Source: CAZXMB01 sp964641715
GTDB lineage: Bacteria > Desulfobacterota > BSN033 > UBA1163
DNA length: 24,263 nt
Reading direction: 5' to 3'
NCBI GenBank assembly: GCA_964641715.1
Contig: CAZXMB010000019.1
Location: 1 to 24,263, forward strand
This document shows positions 13,878 through 21,632 of the stretch, one piece after another; within the stretch, counting starts at the first letter, position 1, and each line of letters begins with the position of its first letter. A program made the position numbers and the translations under genes. The notes beneath the pieces were generated by a model that saw only the letters and a program-made list of their open reading frames with translations, had not been told where the DNA came from and ran no database searches.

Positions 13878-15230
13878 ATGTGCGGCATCTTTGGCATTTA
13901 TAATCATCCCGAGGCATCCAATCACGCCTATCTGGGTCTCTATGCCCTTCAACATCGAGGCCAGGAAAGTGCTGGAATCGCCTCCTCCGATGGAAAGCAG
14001 CTCCATACTTACCGCCACATGGGACTGGTTTCAGAGGTCTTTACGCGGGATATCCTAAAAGGACTCGCCGGTAGGAGTGCCATCGGCCACGTCCGATATT
14101 CTACGGCAGGGTCAAGTGAGCTTAAGAATTCTCAACCTTTTGCCGTGGATTACGCAAAAGGAATGATGGCTATTGCCCACAATGGAAACCTGACCAACGC
14201 CTTTCTCATCAAAAGCGAACTCGAATCCAAGGGGTCCATCTTTCAGTCCAATATGGATACCGAGGTGATCGTTCATCTGATTGCCCGTTCAAGAGAAAAA
14301 TCTTTTATCGTGCGGACAGTCCATGCGCTGAAGCAGGTCGAAGGAGCTTATTCCTTATTGATTTTGACTGAAAAAGAGATGGTTGCGGCAAGAGACCCCT
14401 TTGGTTTCAGGCCCCTGGTTCTCGGTGATCTTAAAAATGCCCCGGTCATTGCCTCGGAGACCTGTGCCTTTGACCTCATTGGTGCAAAATTCGTGAGGGA
14501 GATTGAACCCGGAGAAATTCTTCTTATCAATGAGGAAGGGATTAAATCGTTTAAACCCTTTCCTCAAAGAGAGCCCCATCAGTGCATTTTTGAATTCATC
14601 TACTTTGCCCGTCCGGACAGCTTCATCTTCAACCACAATGTCTACGAGATAAGGAAGTCCTTTGGAGCCCGGCTCGCTCAGGAATCACCCGCAGATGCGG
14701 ATATGGTCATTCCCATTCCGGACTCCGGGTTCCCGGCCACCCTGGGATATTCTGTCCAGCTGAAACTCCCCCTGGAGCTCGGGATGATCAGGAATCATTA
14801 TATCGGCCGAACCTTCATCGAACCGGAGCAGAGGATACGCCACTTCGGAGTTAAGATTAAATTGAATCCTGTTAAGGAATTATTAAGGAGAAAGAAGATC
14901 GTCATTGTAGATGACTCCATTGTGCGTGCGACGACCAGCCGGAAGATCGTCAGGATGTTTCGAAACGCCGGTGCCAGAGAGGTCAATGTCAGAATCAGTT
15001 CTCCACCCATCATTGATCCGTGTTACTTCGGGATTGATACACCCAGAAAATCAGAGTTGATTGCCTCTTCGCATAACGTGGAGGAAATCCAGAGGTTTAT
15101 CAATGCAAATTCTTTAAACTATTTGAGTTTAGAGGGTTTGAAAAAGTGTGTGAGAGGTGAGGAGGAGAACTTCTGTTACGCCTGTTTCACCGGCGAATAC
15201 CCCTATCCTTTTCAGATGAAATTTGAATAA
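13878..15230 (+). CDS. purF: Amidophosphoribosyltransferase
   Basis: This 450-residue enzyme makes 5-phosphoribosylamine from PRPP and glutamine, the first committed step of purine synthesis. Cys2 directly follows the initiator Met, so the N-terminal nucleophile needs only Met removal and there is no propeptide. The Ntn glutaminase domain contains LQHRGQES, GHVRYSTAG and HNGNLTN. The phosphoribosyltransferase domain contains the PRPP loop VIVDDSIVRATTS (342-354). Cys236, Cys382, Cys433 and Cys436 match the [4Fe-4S] ligands of the Bacillus-type enzyme, so this is an iron-sulfur, probably oxygen-sensitive form. It appears monocistronic, with its own promoter and a downstream palindrome. Confidence 0.97.
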   Translation: MCGIFGIYNHPEASNHAYLGLYALQHRGQESAGIASSDGKQLHTYRHMGLVSEVFTRDILKGLAGRSAIGHVRYSTAGSSELKNSQPFAVDYAKGMMAIAHNGNLTNAFLIKSELESKGSIFQSNMDTEVIVHLIARSREKSFIVRTVHALKQVEGAYSLLILTEKEMVAARDPFGFRPLVLGDLKNAPVIASETCAFDLIGAKFVREIEPGEILLINEEGIKSFKPFPQREPHQCIFEFIYFARPDSFIFNHNVYEIRKSFGARLAQESPADADMVIPIPDSGFPATLGYSVQLKLPLELGMIRNHYIGRTFIEPEQRIRHFGVKIKLNPVKELLRRKKIVIVDDSIVRATTSRKIVRMFRNAGAREVNVRISSPPIIDPCYFGIDTPRKSELIASSHNVEEIQRFINANSLNYLSLEGLKKCVRGEEENFCYACFTGEYPYPFQMKFE

Positions 15231-15258
15231 CAAAGGAGCCTCCCGGGAGGCTCCTTTG
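15231..15258. terminator. 28-nt perfect palindrome, likely bidirectional terminator
   Basis: A perfect palindrome centred on CCCGGG begins immediately after the purF stop, and its half-site reads CAAAGGAGCCTCCC. Folded, it gives a very stable hairpin between the convergent purF and small exported-protein genes. Only the minus-strand side is followed by a moderately T-rich stretch; the plus side lacks a T run, so termination may not be purely intrinsic. Confidence 0.6.
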
Positions 15259-15289
15259 GAGAAAGAGAGAGAATCGGGTGGGGTGAGAA

Positions 15290-15589
15290 TTAATTGTGTT
15301 TTGCCCGCCAGATGTGGCGACTGGCACGGTTTTGCTCTCGGGTCAGACGTCCTGCCTCTCTCGGGGTCATCACTCCATCTGACCACGCCCTTTGACGGTT
15401 TACCTCAATTCCTGCCTGTTGTCGTTCGAGCCTTTGGTATTCCCCCGCTGTGAGCGAACCATTCTGAACACCCTGATAGATTCGTGCCTGCTGCCTCGCC
15501 TCTCGCCAGGTAAAAGGACCTGCAAAAACTGTGGATACTGTGCCAATAATTAAAATCCCTGAAACCATGATCAAAAATATCTTCTTCAT
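15290..15589 (-). CDS. Small exported protein with helical repeat
   Basis: This 99-residue protein opens with a clear signal peptide: KK, a hydrophobic core and a VFA cleavage site after about residue 23. The mature chain is Arg/Gln-rich, with two related units of the form ARIxxGxxxGxLTxxE...L and a DGxMTPREAGRL segment, ending SRHIWRAKHN. Similar small periplasmic proteins with an 'LTPxEAxRL' repeat are widespread in Proteobacteria with unknown function (from memory). An EF-hand-like role is not supported because the Asp ladder is missing. The ATG follows AGGAGG by 8 nt. A sigma54-type promoter lies about 77 bp upstream, so expression is probably conditional. No homolog is named here because the role is unknown. 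Confidence 0.8.
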   Translation of the reverse strand: MKKIFLIMVSGILIIGTVSTVFAGPFTWREARQQARIYQGVQNGSLTAGEYQRLERQQAGIEVNRQRAWSDGVMTPREAGRLTREQNRASRHIWRAKHN

Positions 15590-15665
15590 TTCTCTTTCCT
15601 CCTCTTAATTTTTGATTGCTAATCTCGAATTCACCTCCTCTCTCCATGCTTTCATTTTATTGATG

Positions 15666-15681
15666 AGCAAGGGGTGTGCCA
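15666..15681 (-). promoter_or_regulatory. Sigma54 (RpoN) promoter
   Basis: On the minus strand the site reads TGGCACACCCCTTGCT. The -24 GG and -12 GC are separated by exactly 10 nt, and the match to TGGCAC-N5-TTGCW is complete. Transcription would begin near 15655, leaving a leader of about 65 nt with AGGAGG before the small exported-protein gene. Confidence 0.75.
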
Positions 15682-15754
15682 AATCAGACTGGTAAGTTTA
15701 GCCATTGAAAGAGCGCAATCTCCCTCTAAAAGCACAACCAGATAGTAACCTTTT

Positions 15755-15771
15755 GATATTTCGGACATATC
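15755..15771. promoter_or_regulatory. Candidate enhancer-binding-protein site (dyad)
   Basis: GATATTTCGGACATATC is a 17-nt imperfect dyad (14 of 17 positions symmetric) centred about 108 bp upstream of the predicted sigma54 start. That is the usual distance for a bacterial enhancer-binding protein. The AT-rich block at about 15785-15815 lies beyond it, upstream, rather than between it and the promoter. Confidence 0.4.
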
Positions 15772-15918
15772 TGAAACATTGACATTTAAAAAAATTATTT
15801 TAAAAACCCTTTTAATCAAGGTCTTATCCATGATTCATTCTTTTCGATTCAGGACGGATTAAGGAAAGGTTTGTCGATCAGGTGTATGAGGAGATTTAAT
15901 TTTCTTTTTGATTTCAAT
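15772..15918. other. AT-rich spacer without a supported gene
   Basis: This is part of a 440-bp gene-free stretch (15590-16029). Apart from the sigma54 promoter, the dyad and the pyrE-side terminator, only AT-rich sequence with short A and T tracts is seen. Plus-strand frames here are short and have no ribosome site or recognisable protein similarity. Confidence 0.6.
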
Positions 15919-15966
15919 AAGAAAAATAAAATTCGACAATCCTGCCGGCCACCTCGACAAGAATTG
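15919..15966 (-). terminator. Probable terminator of the argF-pyrE operon
   Basis: On the minus strand CAATTCT (15960-15966) pairs with AGGATTG (15937-15943) through one G-U pair, and the loop is GC-rich. A T-rich tail follows (TTTTATTTTTCTT). It lies about 65 nt beyond the pyrE stop. Confidence 0.45.
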
Positions 15967-16029
15967 CCTGAATCAATTTCTTAAGGATTTAGGGCAGGAA
16001 GCAGGGGTTTTCTGATTTTAACTTGCGGT

Positions 16030-16704
16030 TCACGGAGAGGACTTATTCTCTTCTTCGATGTAATTTTTAACGGTTTCGTAGACCTTATCACTGATCAAAC
16101 CAACCTGGTGGAGCCAATCCATGGCATCGGATATTTTAAAAAGGACATGAGGTTCAATGCGGGAAGACCTGAGCCTTTCTTGACCTCCTTGTTCTCGGTC
16201 CAGAAGGACAACCAGCTCATTCACCACTCCTCCCTGATCCCTGACGACCTCTGTCGCTTCGATGACGCTCTCGCCGGTCGTGATGAGATCGTCCACAATA
16301 AGAACCCTGTCGTTTCGCTCAAGGATCCCCTCAATCTTCTTTCTTACGCCGTGTTCTTTTCTCGCCTGCCGATAATAGATAAGGGGAATCCCTAATTTCT
16401 GGCTCACCACGGTGGCAAAGGGAACCCCGGCAGTGGGAACTCCCAATATCTTATCGATTCTATCCTTCCCAATCTCATTGATGACAATCCTTGTCAAAGA
16501 ATTGCCGATCCAATCCATGGTGATGGGGCTTGAAATGGTCAGCCTCAAATCAATATAGTAAGGACTCTTTTTGCCAGAAGCCAGGATATAATCTCCAAAC
16601 TTGATGGCGTCATTTTTGATAAGGAGGATCCCCACCTGTTTCATCAGAAAGAGTTTCTCTTCACCCCAGACCCTCTTCTCAATCTCGTCGATCCCAAAAA
16701 TCAT
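16030..16704 (-). CDS. pyrE: Orotate phosphoribosyltransferase
   Basis: This 224-residue type I phosphoribosyltransferase converts orotate and PRPP to OMP, reversibly. FGDYILASGKKSPYYIDLR (about 37-55) is the orotate-enzyme N-terminal signature, RKEHG (115-119) lies in the mobile catalytic loop, and VLIVDDLITTGES (134-146) is the PRPP-binding motif. The style resembles archaeal and deltaproteobacterial enzymes. The start is uncertain: the first ATG lacks a convincing ribosome site, and a second ATG 20 codons on (16644) begins where family members usually do. It is the last gene of the argF-amidohydrolase-pyrB-arcC-pyrE cluster, 64 bp after arcC, with a probable terminator downstream. Confidence 0.93.
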   Translation of the reverse strand: MIFGIDEIEKRVWGEEKLFLMKQVGILLIKNDAIKFGDYILASGKKSPYYIDLRLTISSPITMDWIGNSLTRIVINEIGKDRIDKILGVPTAGVPFATVVSQKLGIPLIYYRQARKEHGVRKKIEGILERNDRVLIVDDLITTGESVIEATEVVRDQGGVVNELVVLLDREQGGQERLRSSRIEPHVLFKISDAMDWLHQVGLISDKVYETVKNYIEEENKSSP

Positions 16705-16768
16705 GGTTCATCTTTTATAAAAATCTGCCGGATAAGTCAAGAGAATTTATAAGATTACAAGAGGGGCT

Positions 16769-17713
16769 TCAGTTCACAATGAGCGTTCCGCTCTCTCCCA
16801 TGAAGGCATTCGAAAGATTCTTTGGCGAGGTGATGATCGCCTTTTTGCCTCCGCCTTCGAGAAACTCGATCATGGCTTCAATTTTCGGTTTCATCGATCC
16901 CGCTTGAAAATGTCCTTCGGACAGATAATGTTTTATCTCCGGGAGGGTGGCATGGCGGATCGGTTTCTGGCCCTCTCTGCCAAAGTTCAAATAGGCCGCA
17001 TCCACCGCTGTCAGGATGGCAAACGTATCCGCACCCAAGCCTCTTGCCAAAAGAGAGGAACCCAGGTCTTTATCAATCACAGCCTCCACGCCTTCAAGTT
17101 CCCCCCGCTCATTTCTTACGACAGGGATTCCACCTCCACCCGCGGCCACCACAATGTAGCCCGCCTCCACCAACAATCGGATTACATCCAATTCAACGAT
17201 CTCCTTTGGGATAGGTGAGGGGACGACACGTCTGAAACCACGGCCCGCATCTTCCATGACCTGCCATCCTGACTCTCTTTGATGGGTCAAAGCCTCATCC
17301 TCAGACATAAACGAACCGATGGGCTTTGTAGGAAATTTAAAAGAGGGATCGTCCCGGTCCACAATGGTCTGGGTCACTACTGTGGTGACCCTCTTCGAGA
17401 TACCTCTTCTTCGAAGCTCGTTCAGAAGTGCCTTCTGGATCATGTATCCGATCCCTCCCTGGGTATCCGCTCCGCAGATATCCAGGGGGATGAGCGGGAG
17501 TTCATGGCGGGCAAGCTCCCCTCTCCTGTAAATAAAACCGACCTGCGGACCATTGCCATGAGTGATCACCAGGCTCAGGCCTTCTCTGACCAGGCCCACA
17601 ATATGTTTTATGGTTTCCTTTAATGTTTCATATTGCCAGGATAAGGCGATATGGTTCTTATCCCGGATAAGGGAATTTCCTCCGATGGCCAGAACAGTTA
17701 ATTGAAATTTCAT
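16769..17713 (-). CDS. arcC: Carbamate kinase
   Basis: This 314-residue enzyme interconverts carbamoyl phosphate + ADP with ATP + carbamate (NH3 + CO2). It shows the amino-acid-kinase fold with AIGGNSL (9-15), THGNGPQVG, DKDLGSSLLA in the nucleotide site and GSMKPKIEA near the C-terminus, all at normal spacing, so it should be active. Carbamate kinases usually run towards ATP in arginine or ureide fermentation, while Pyrococcus uses a related enzyme to make carbamoyl phosphate. It sits between pyrB and pyrE, and no arginine deiminase gene is in the window. The ribosome site is weak. A long inverted repeat occupies the 173-bp spacer to pyrB, so it may have separate expression. Confidence 0.96.
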   Translation of the reverse strand: MKFQLTVLAIGGNSLIRDKNHIALSWQYETLKETIKHIVGLVREGLSLVITHGNGPQVGFIYRRGELARHELPLIPLDICGADTQGGIGYMIQKALLNELRRRGISKRVTTVVTQTIVDRDDPSFKFPTKPIGSFMSEDEALTHQRESGWQVMEDAGRGFRRVVPSPIPKEIVELDVIRLLVEAGYIVVAAGGGGIPVVRNERGELEGVEAVIDKDLGSSLLARGLGADTFAILTAVDAAYLNFGREGQKPIRHATLPEIKHYLSEGHFQAGSMKPKIEAMIEFLEGGGKKAIITSPKNLSNAFMGESGTLIVN

Positions 17714-17735
17714 ATGACAGACTCATGTTGTAAGT

Positions 17736-17873
17736 GAAATTTTAATAACCATATCTCAAGCTCCAAATAATAGCCAATGACCAAATCCCAATGACCAACC
17801 CTTTTTATTTAAGAAATATTCTCTTTCGCTATTTGTGTTTGGAATTTATCTGGATATTGGTATTTGGAATTTC
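17736..17873. repeat. Long imperfect inverted repeat between pyrB and arcC
   Basis: The left arm starts GAAATTTTAATAACCATATC (17736 on). The reverse complement of the right arm starts GAAATTCCAAATACCAATAT (from 17873 inward), and both reach a shared AATAGC block (GCTATT at 17828-17833). The loop carries two direct copies of CAATGACCAA (17775-17784, 17789-17798). The element is AT-rich and built of reiterated CCAAAT/ATTTGG words. It could fold in the operon mRNA; no coding is evident. Confidence 0.55.
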
Positions 17874-17886
17874 ATTATTTCCTTAA

Positions 17887-18816
17887 TCATCTTTTACCGA
17901 AGACCATGGCAAGCAGGGCCATCCGCACATAGACCCCATTCCTTACCTGCCTGAAATAGGCCGCTCCGGAATAGTCATCCACATCGGGGTGGATCTCATG
18001 GACCCTCGGTAAAGGATGAAGGAGGGTGATCTTCTTTCCCAGTTTTTCAAGGAATGTCCGATCAATGATAAAACTGCCCTTTACCTTCTCATATTCCGAC
18101 AGGTCAGCAAACCTCTCCTTTTGAATCCTCGTCATATAGATCAGATCACTTTTTGAAGCGGCCATGACGAGATCATCCGTTTCAACCACCTTACAGGCCT
18201 TTTCCTTCAGCCGTTCCGTTATCTCTTTTGGCATCTGGAGAATATCCGGAGCTACGAAGTAGAATTGGACACCGAAGTGGGAGAGGACTTCCACCAGGGC
18301 ATGAACGGTCCGTCCATTTTTAAGGTCTCCCACCAGGGAGATGGTCAGATCCTTCAGGGAACCCAGTTCTTTGTAAATGGTGTAAATATCGAGGAGGGCC
18401 TGGGTCGGGTGTTGCCCTGCTCCATCCCCGGCATTGATCACGGGGATGGAAACGGCATCAGCCACCTCCTTGGCTGAACCGATTCGAGGATGGCGAATCA
18501 CGATCACATCCGCATATTGAGCTATGGTCCGGGCCGTATCCGTCAATGTTTCTCCTTTGGCTACGGAAGAACCCTCCACCGGACCCATGCTGATCACTCC
18601 CCCTCCGAGTCTCTGCATCGATGTCTCAAAGGAGAGGCGTGTCCGTGTACTCGGCTCAAAAAAGAGAGTCGCCAGGATCTTTCCTCGCAATAGGGGGAGA
18701 TTGTTTCTCCTCTTCAATTCCTTCTCAAACTCTGAAGCCACCTTGATAATGGATTCGATCTCTTTTCGGGTAAATTGATTTCCGTGGAGAATATCTTTTC
18801 CTTTGAGGATGCCCAT
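17887..18816 (-). CDS. pyrB: Aspartate carbamoyltransferase catalytic chain
   Basis: This 309-residue enzyme joins carbamoyl phosphate and aspartate to N-carbamoyl-aspartate. The carbamoyl-phosphate loop STRTR (56-60), the SSVAKGE loop with Ser84 and Lys87 that reaches the neighbouring subunit, HPTQ (136-139), DLKNGRTVHA, RIQKERF and HPLPRV are all present, so it should be active. The C-terminal pattern ending GVYVRMALL is that of the E. coli/archaeal class, which commonly pairs with a PyrI regulatory chain. No pyrI is in the window, so it may act as an unregulated trimer. The ATG follows a GGGGGGG run by about 6 nt. It lies 40 bp after the cyclic-amidohydrolase gene. Confidence 0.95.
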   Translation of the reverse strand: MGILKGKDILHGNQFTRKEIESIIKVASEFEKELKRRNNLPLLRGKILATLFFEPSTRTRLSFETSMQRLGGGVISMGPVEGSSVAKGETLTDTARTIAQYADVIVIRHPRIGSAKEVADAVSIPVINAGDGAGQHPTQALLDIYTIYKELGSLKDLTISLVGDLKNGRTVHALVEVLSHFGVQFYFVAPDILQMPKEITERLKEKACKVVETDDLVMAASKSDLIYMTRIQKERFADLSEYEKVKGSFIIDRTFLEKLGKKITLLHPLPRVHEIHPDVDDYSGAAYFRQVRNGVYVRMALLAMVFGKR

Positions 18817-18856
18817 TCTATCCCCCCCAATTAATTTTGAACTTTAAAATTTGGAT

Positions 18857-20212
18857 TTATAATTTGACCTTACTGATCTTCGTCGCAAGAAACCTCCCAT
18901 CGCCCGGCCTTCCCTTCATCACTCCATCCTCGACCAATATTCTTCCCCTCTGCATGACCAGGACAGGCCTCCCTTTGCACCTTCTCCCTTCATAAAGAGT
19001 ATAGGGGGCCCCGGAATGCTGGCTCCGGTGTCTGATCGTATGGGTCTGTTTCGGGTCGAAGATGACAAGGTCCGCATCCGATCCCTTTCGAATAATCCCT
19101 TTCTTTGGATAGAGGCCGAAGACCTTTGCAGGATTTTCTGAAAGAAGTTGAACCAATCTGGTTGGCCTGATCCTTCCCCGATTCACCCCTTCATCGTAAG
19201 TGACGGTTAGCATGGTTTCTGCCTGGGGAGATCCGTAAGGAGCTTCAAAAAAAGGATCCTCGATCTTCTTCACCTTTGGGGCATGATCGCTTGCCACGAC
19301 ATCAATGATTCCCTTCTGTATCGCTTTCCAGATAGCCTGCCGGTCTCTTTCGGTCCTGAGCGGAGGGCCGATCTTTGCCATGGGACCTAATCTCTGAAGT
19401 TGTGCATCGGTCATCGTAAGATACTGGGGGCAGGTTTCAACATAGACCGGTTGGCCCTCTTCTCTCGCCTGTTGGAGGGGAGCCAAACCCTTTTCTGTAC
19501 TCAGATGGACAATATAAAGAGGACATTTCATCACCCGGGCAATGGAAATTGCTCTGAAGATCGCCTCCGCTTCAAGGATATCGGGCCTCGTCTTTAAGAA
19601 GGCCTTCCTCTGATCCTCCCCTCTCCGGAGAGACCGATTCTCCAGGTAGTCAGTGACCAACCCATTCTCCGCATGGACCATGGCCATCCCCCCGCACTGG
19701 GCAATGATATCCAGAGTGGCCGCAAGATGGTAATCATTCGTCATCCACTTCAATTTGGCATAGGTCAGGAACATCTTGAATGAAGAAACCCCGAGTTCAA
19801 AGGCCTTGGGAATCTCTTCGGCTTGAGAGGATGGGTCAAACAGAGCTCCATGAATTCCGAAATCGAGAAGGGACTGCCTTAAACCTTCTTCTTTGTATTT
19901 CTCTATCGTGTCAATTAACTTCATTCCCGGCTTTGCGTAGGCAAAATGGATCAGGGTGGTTGTCCCTCCATGGGCAGCAGTGCAGGAAAGACCTCCCATA
20001 TCGTCCTCATAAACAGGGTGAACATGGACATCAATTACCCCCGGCATCACATACCTGCCGGAGGCATCGATCACCCGTCCTGCCTGCTCCTGCGAAAGCC
20101 GAGGTTCGACAGAGGCGATCCTTTCCCCTTTGATCCCCACATCCGCCCTTCGAACTTTCGAACCACTGACGACAAAGCCTCCCCGAACCAAAAAATCGTA
20201 TCTTATCGACAT
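18857..20212 (-). CDS. Cyclic amidohydrolase, dihydropyrimidinase/hydantoinase type
   Basis: This 451-residue binuclear-metal amidohydrolase opens cyclic amides such as dihydropyrimidines, hydantoins or possibly dihydroorotate. The metal ligands of the family are visible: His63 and His65 (DVHVHP), carboxylatable Lys146 (SFKMF), His180 (VHAEN), His236 (IVHLST) and Asp309 (ASDHAP). The C-terminal NPAKVFGLYPKKG, SDADLVIFDP and YEGRRCKGRP follow hydantoinases and dihydropyrimidinases. Dihydroorotases usually have an Arg two residues after the HxH (HVHxR); here that stretch is HVHP, which argues against a classical PyrC. It lies between argF and pyrB, where a pyrC would be expected. The ATG follows GGAGG by 5 nt. 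The substrate is unresolved. Confidence 0.9.
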   Translation of the reverse strand: MSIRYDFLVRGGFVVSGSKVRRADVGIKGERIASVEPRLSQEQAGRVIDASGRYVMPGVIDVHVHPVYEDDMGGLSCTAAHGGTTTLIHFAYAKPGMKLIDTIEKYKEEGLRQSLLDFGIHGALFDPSSQAEEIPKAFELGVSSFKMFLTYAKLKWMTNDYHLAATLDIIAQCGGMAMVHAENGLVTDYLENRSLRRGEDQRKAFLKTRPDILEAEAIFRAISIARVMKCPLYIVHLSTEKGLAPLQQAREEGQPVYVETCPQYLTMTDAQLQRLGPMAKIGPPLRTERDRQAIWKAIQKGIIDVVASDHAPKVKKIEDPFFEAPYGSPQAETMLTVTYDEGVNRGRIRPTRLVQLLSENPAKVFGLYPKKGIIRKGSDADLVIFDPKQTHTIRHRSQHSGAPYTLYEGRRCKGRPVLVMQRGRILVEDGVMKGRPGDGRFLATKISKVKL

Positions 20213-20256
20213 CCCTTCCTCCAGATTGAATGATCAGTTGGAAATTCGAAGTATGA

Positions 20257-21189
20257 TTACATCATCAGGGCCATCAGCGCTTTTTGTGTATGGAGCCTAT
20301 TCTCCGCCTGATCAAAGATGACACTATTTTTCGAATCCGCCACCTCATCGGTCACCTCTTCTCCCCGGTGGGCGGGAAGGCAATGCATGAAAAGATAATC
20401 CTCCTTTGCCTGCTCAACGAGTCCGGCATTCACTTGATAAGGCTTAAACGCCTTGATCCTTCCTTCCCTCTCCTTCTCCTTACCCATGCTTGCCCAGACA
20501 TCGGTATAGATGACGTCCGCACCTTTGACCGCCTCTTTCGGATCATCCGTCACCTTCACCCCTGAACCATTTCTCTTTGCCTCTTTGTTTGCCTGGGAGA
20601 CCACTTCTGGATTGGGCTCATATCCTTTTGGACAAGCCAGGGTAATATTCATACCCATTTTGGAACAGCCATAGAGAAGAGAATGGGCAACATTATTTCC
20701 ATCACCCACATAGGCAAGGTTTAATCCTGAAAGCCTCCCTCTCTTCTCATAGATGGTAAAAAGATCGGCCAGACCCTGACAGGGATGCGTAAAGTCCGAC
20801 AGCCCGTTTATGATCGGGACAGTCGAATATCTTACCAGATCGAGGATGGTCTGATGGGAAAAGACCCTTGCCATGATCCCATTCACATAATGGGAGAGGA
20901 CCCGTGCCGTATCGGCAATGGTCTCTCCCCGGCCCAATTGAAGATCGTTGGTGCTCAGGTAGAGGGCATACCCTCCTAATTGCCACATCCCCACTTCAAA
21001 GGAGACCCGTGTCCGCGTCGATGGTTTTTCAAAGATCATCCCCAGGGTTTTCCCCTTGAGGAGCGGATGCTCCTGTCCCCGGAGACTCTGAAGCTTGAGC
21101 AATTCTGAGATTTTTAAGATCTCTTCAATCTCTTCTCCCGTGAGTTCGTTAAGGCTGGCCAAGGACCTTCCTTTCATCCGAACAGCCAT
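20257..21189 (-). CDS. argF: Ornithine carbamoyltransferase
   Basis: This 310-residue enzyme makes citrulline from ornithine and carbamoyl phosphate, or the reverse in arginine fermentation. STRTR (57-61) and DFTHPCQ with HPCQ at 135-138 bind carbamoyl phosphate. The SMG loop follows DVWA and the HCLPA Cys motif is present, both ornithine-specific features. The length and motifs are of the anabolic type, but direction cannot be proven. The ATG is 7 nt after GGAGG. It is the first gene of the cluster that continues with the cyclic amidohydrolase (44 bp), pyrB, arcC and pyrE, and it is divergent from a small membrane-protein gene. Confidence 0.95.
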   Translation of the reverse strand: MAVRMKGRSLASLNELTGEEIEEILKISELLKLQSLRGQEHPLLKGKTLGMIFEKPSTRTRVSFEVGMWQLGGYALYLSTNDLQLGRGETIADTARVLSHYVNGIMARVFSHQTILDLVRYSTVPIINGLSDFTHPCQGLADLFTIYEKRGRLSGLNLAYVGDGNNVAHSLLYGCSKMGMNITLACPKGYEPNPEVVSQANKEAKRNGSGVKVTDDPKEAVKGADVIYTDVWASMGKEKEREGRIKAFKPYQVNAGLVEQAKEDYLFMHCLPAHRGEEVTDEVADSKNSVIFDQAENRLHTQKALMALMM

Positions 21190-21393
21190 TTTTCTACCTC
21201 CCTCCGATTGTATCTGAAGATTCGCTAAAATATATCAAAGGGTGTCCCCTTCATCCAGTGAGCTGACAAATTAACCGAACTTTAACAATTTCTCAATCCT
21301 ATTTCAAGATAATCGGAAGGTGTAATGATCTTGACTTCTCCTCCATCATTTGCTAATTTTTATACCCAAGAGAGCTTGCAAAAGGGGGTGATG
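21190..21393. promoter_or_regulatory. Divergent control region, argF / small membrane protein
   Basis: This AT-rich 200-bp spacer has weak promoter candidates only. Rightward there is TTGTAT (21208-21213), 17 bp, TATATC (21231-21236). Leftward there is TTGAGA, 17 bp, TAATTT. A small AAGGG/CCCTT hairpin lies near 21240. No clear arginine-repressor box is recognised. Confidence 0.3.
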
Positions 21394-21612
21394 ATGGTGT
21401 CAAACGTACTGGGGATCATTATCGGAGTTGTGGTCATCATTATCGGTCTCATCCTTCTGGTGAACTGGTGGAGTATGTTCCTTAAGGGCCTGATGGCGAC
21501 CGTTCCCATCCTCCTTATTCTGATCGGTTTCGGCGCCCTTGTTTACTTCATCAGCGAGATCAAATCGAAATTGGAAATTAAAAAAGAGGAGGCATCTGCC
21601 GAGAAGAAGTAG
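21394..21612 (+). CDS. Small two-helix membrane protein
   Basis: The 72-residue chain has two hydrophobic helices (about residues 5-25 and 33-53) joined by a short NWWSMFLKGLM loop, then a Lys/Glu-rich cytoplasmic tail. It is not recognised beyond being a small inner-membrane protein. The longest frame starts 23 codons earlier, but a strong AAGGGGGTGAT ribosome site (21382-21392), nearly complementary to the 16S 3' end, directs initiation to the ATG at 21394 or the GTG at 21397. A strong terminator follows, so it looks monocistronic. By analogy with such proteins a membrane-stress or assembly role is possible, but nothing in the sequence says so. Confidence 0.7.
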   Translation: MVSNVLGIIIGVVVIIIGLILLVNWWSMFLKGLMATVPILLILIGFGALVYFISEIKSKLEIKKEEASAEKK

Positions 21613-21632
21613 ACAGGTCAGTAGATCCGATG

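Noticed and set aside
15315..15335. Second sigma54-like site (TGGCACGGTTTTGCT) on the plus strand
   Set aside because: GG and GC are 9 nt apart instead of 10, and it lies inside the coding sequence of the small exported protein.
15840..15897. Plus-strand frame ending RIKERFVDQVYEEI
   Set aside because: It looks faintly like a protein tail but is under 20 codons, has no start or ribosome site and no recognised similarity.
17775..17798. Two direct copies of a 10-mer as a possible CRISPR start
   Set aside because: Repeats are too short, only two copies 4 nt apart, and they sit in the loop of a larger inverted repeat.
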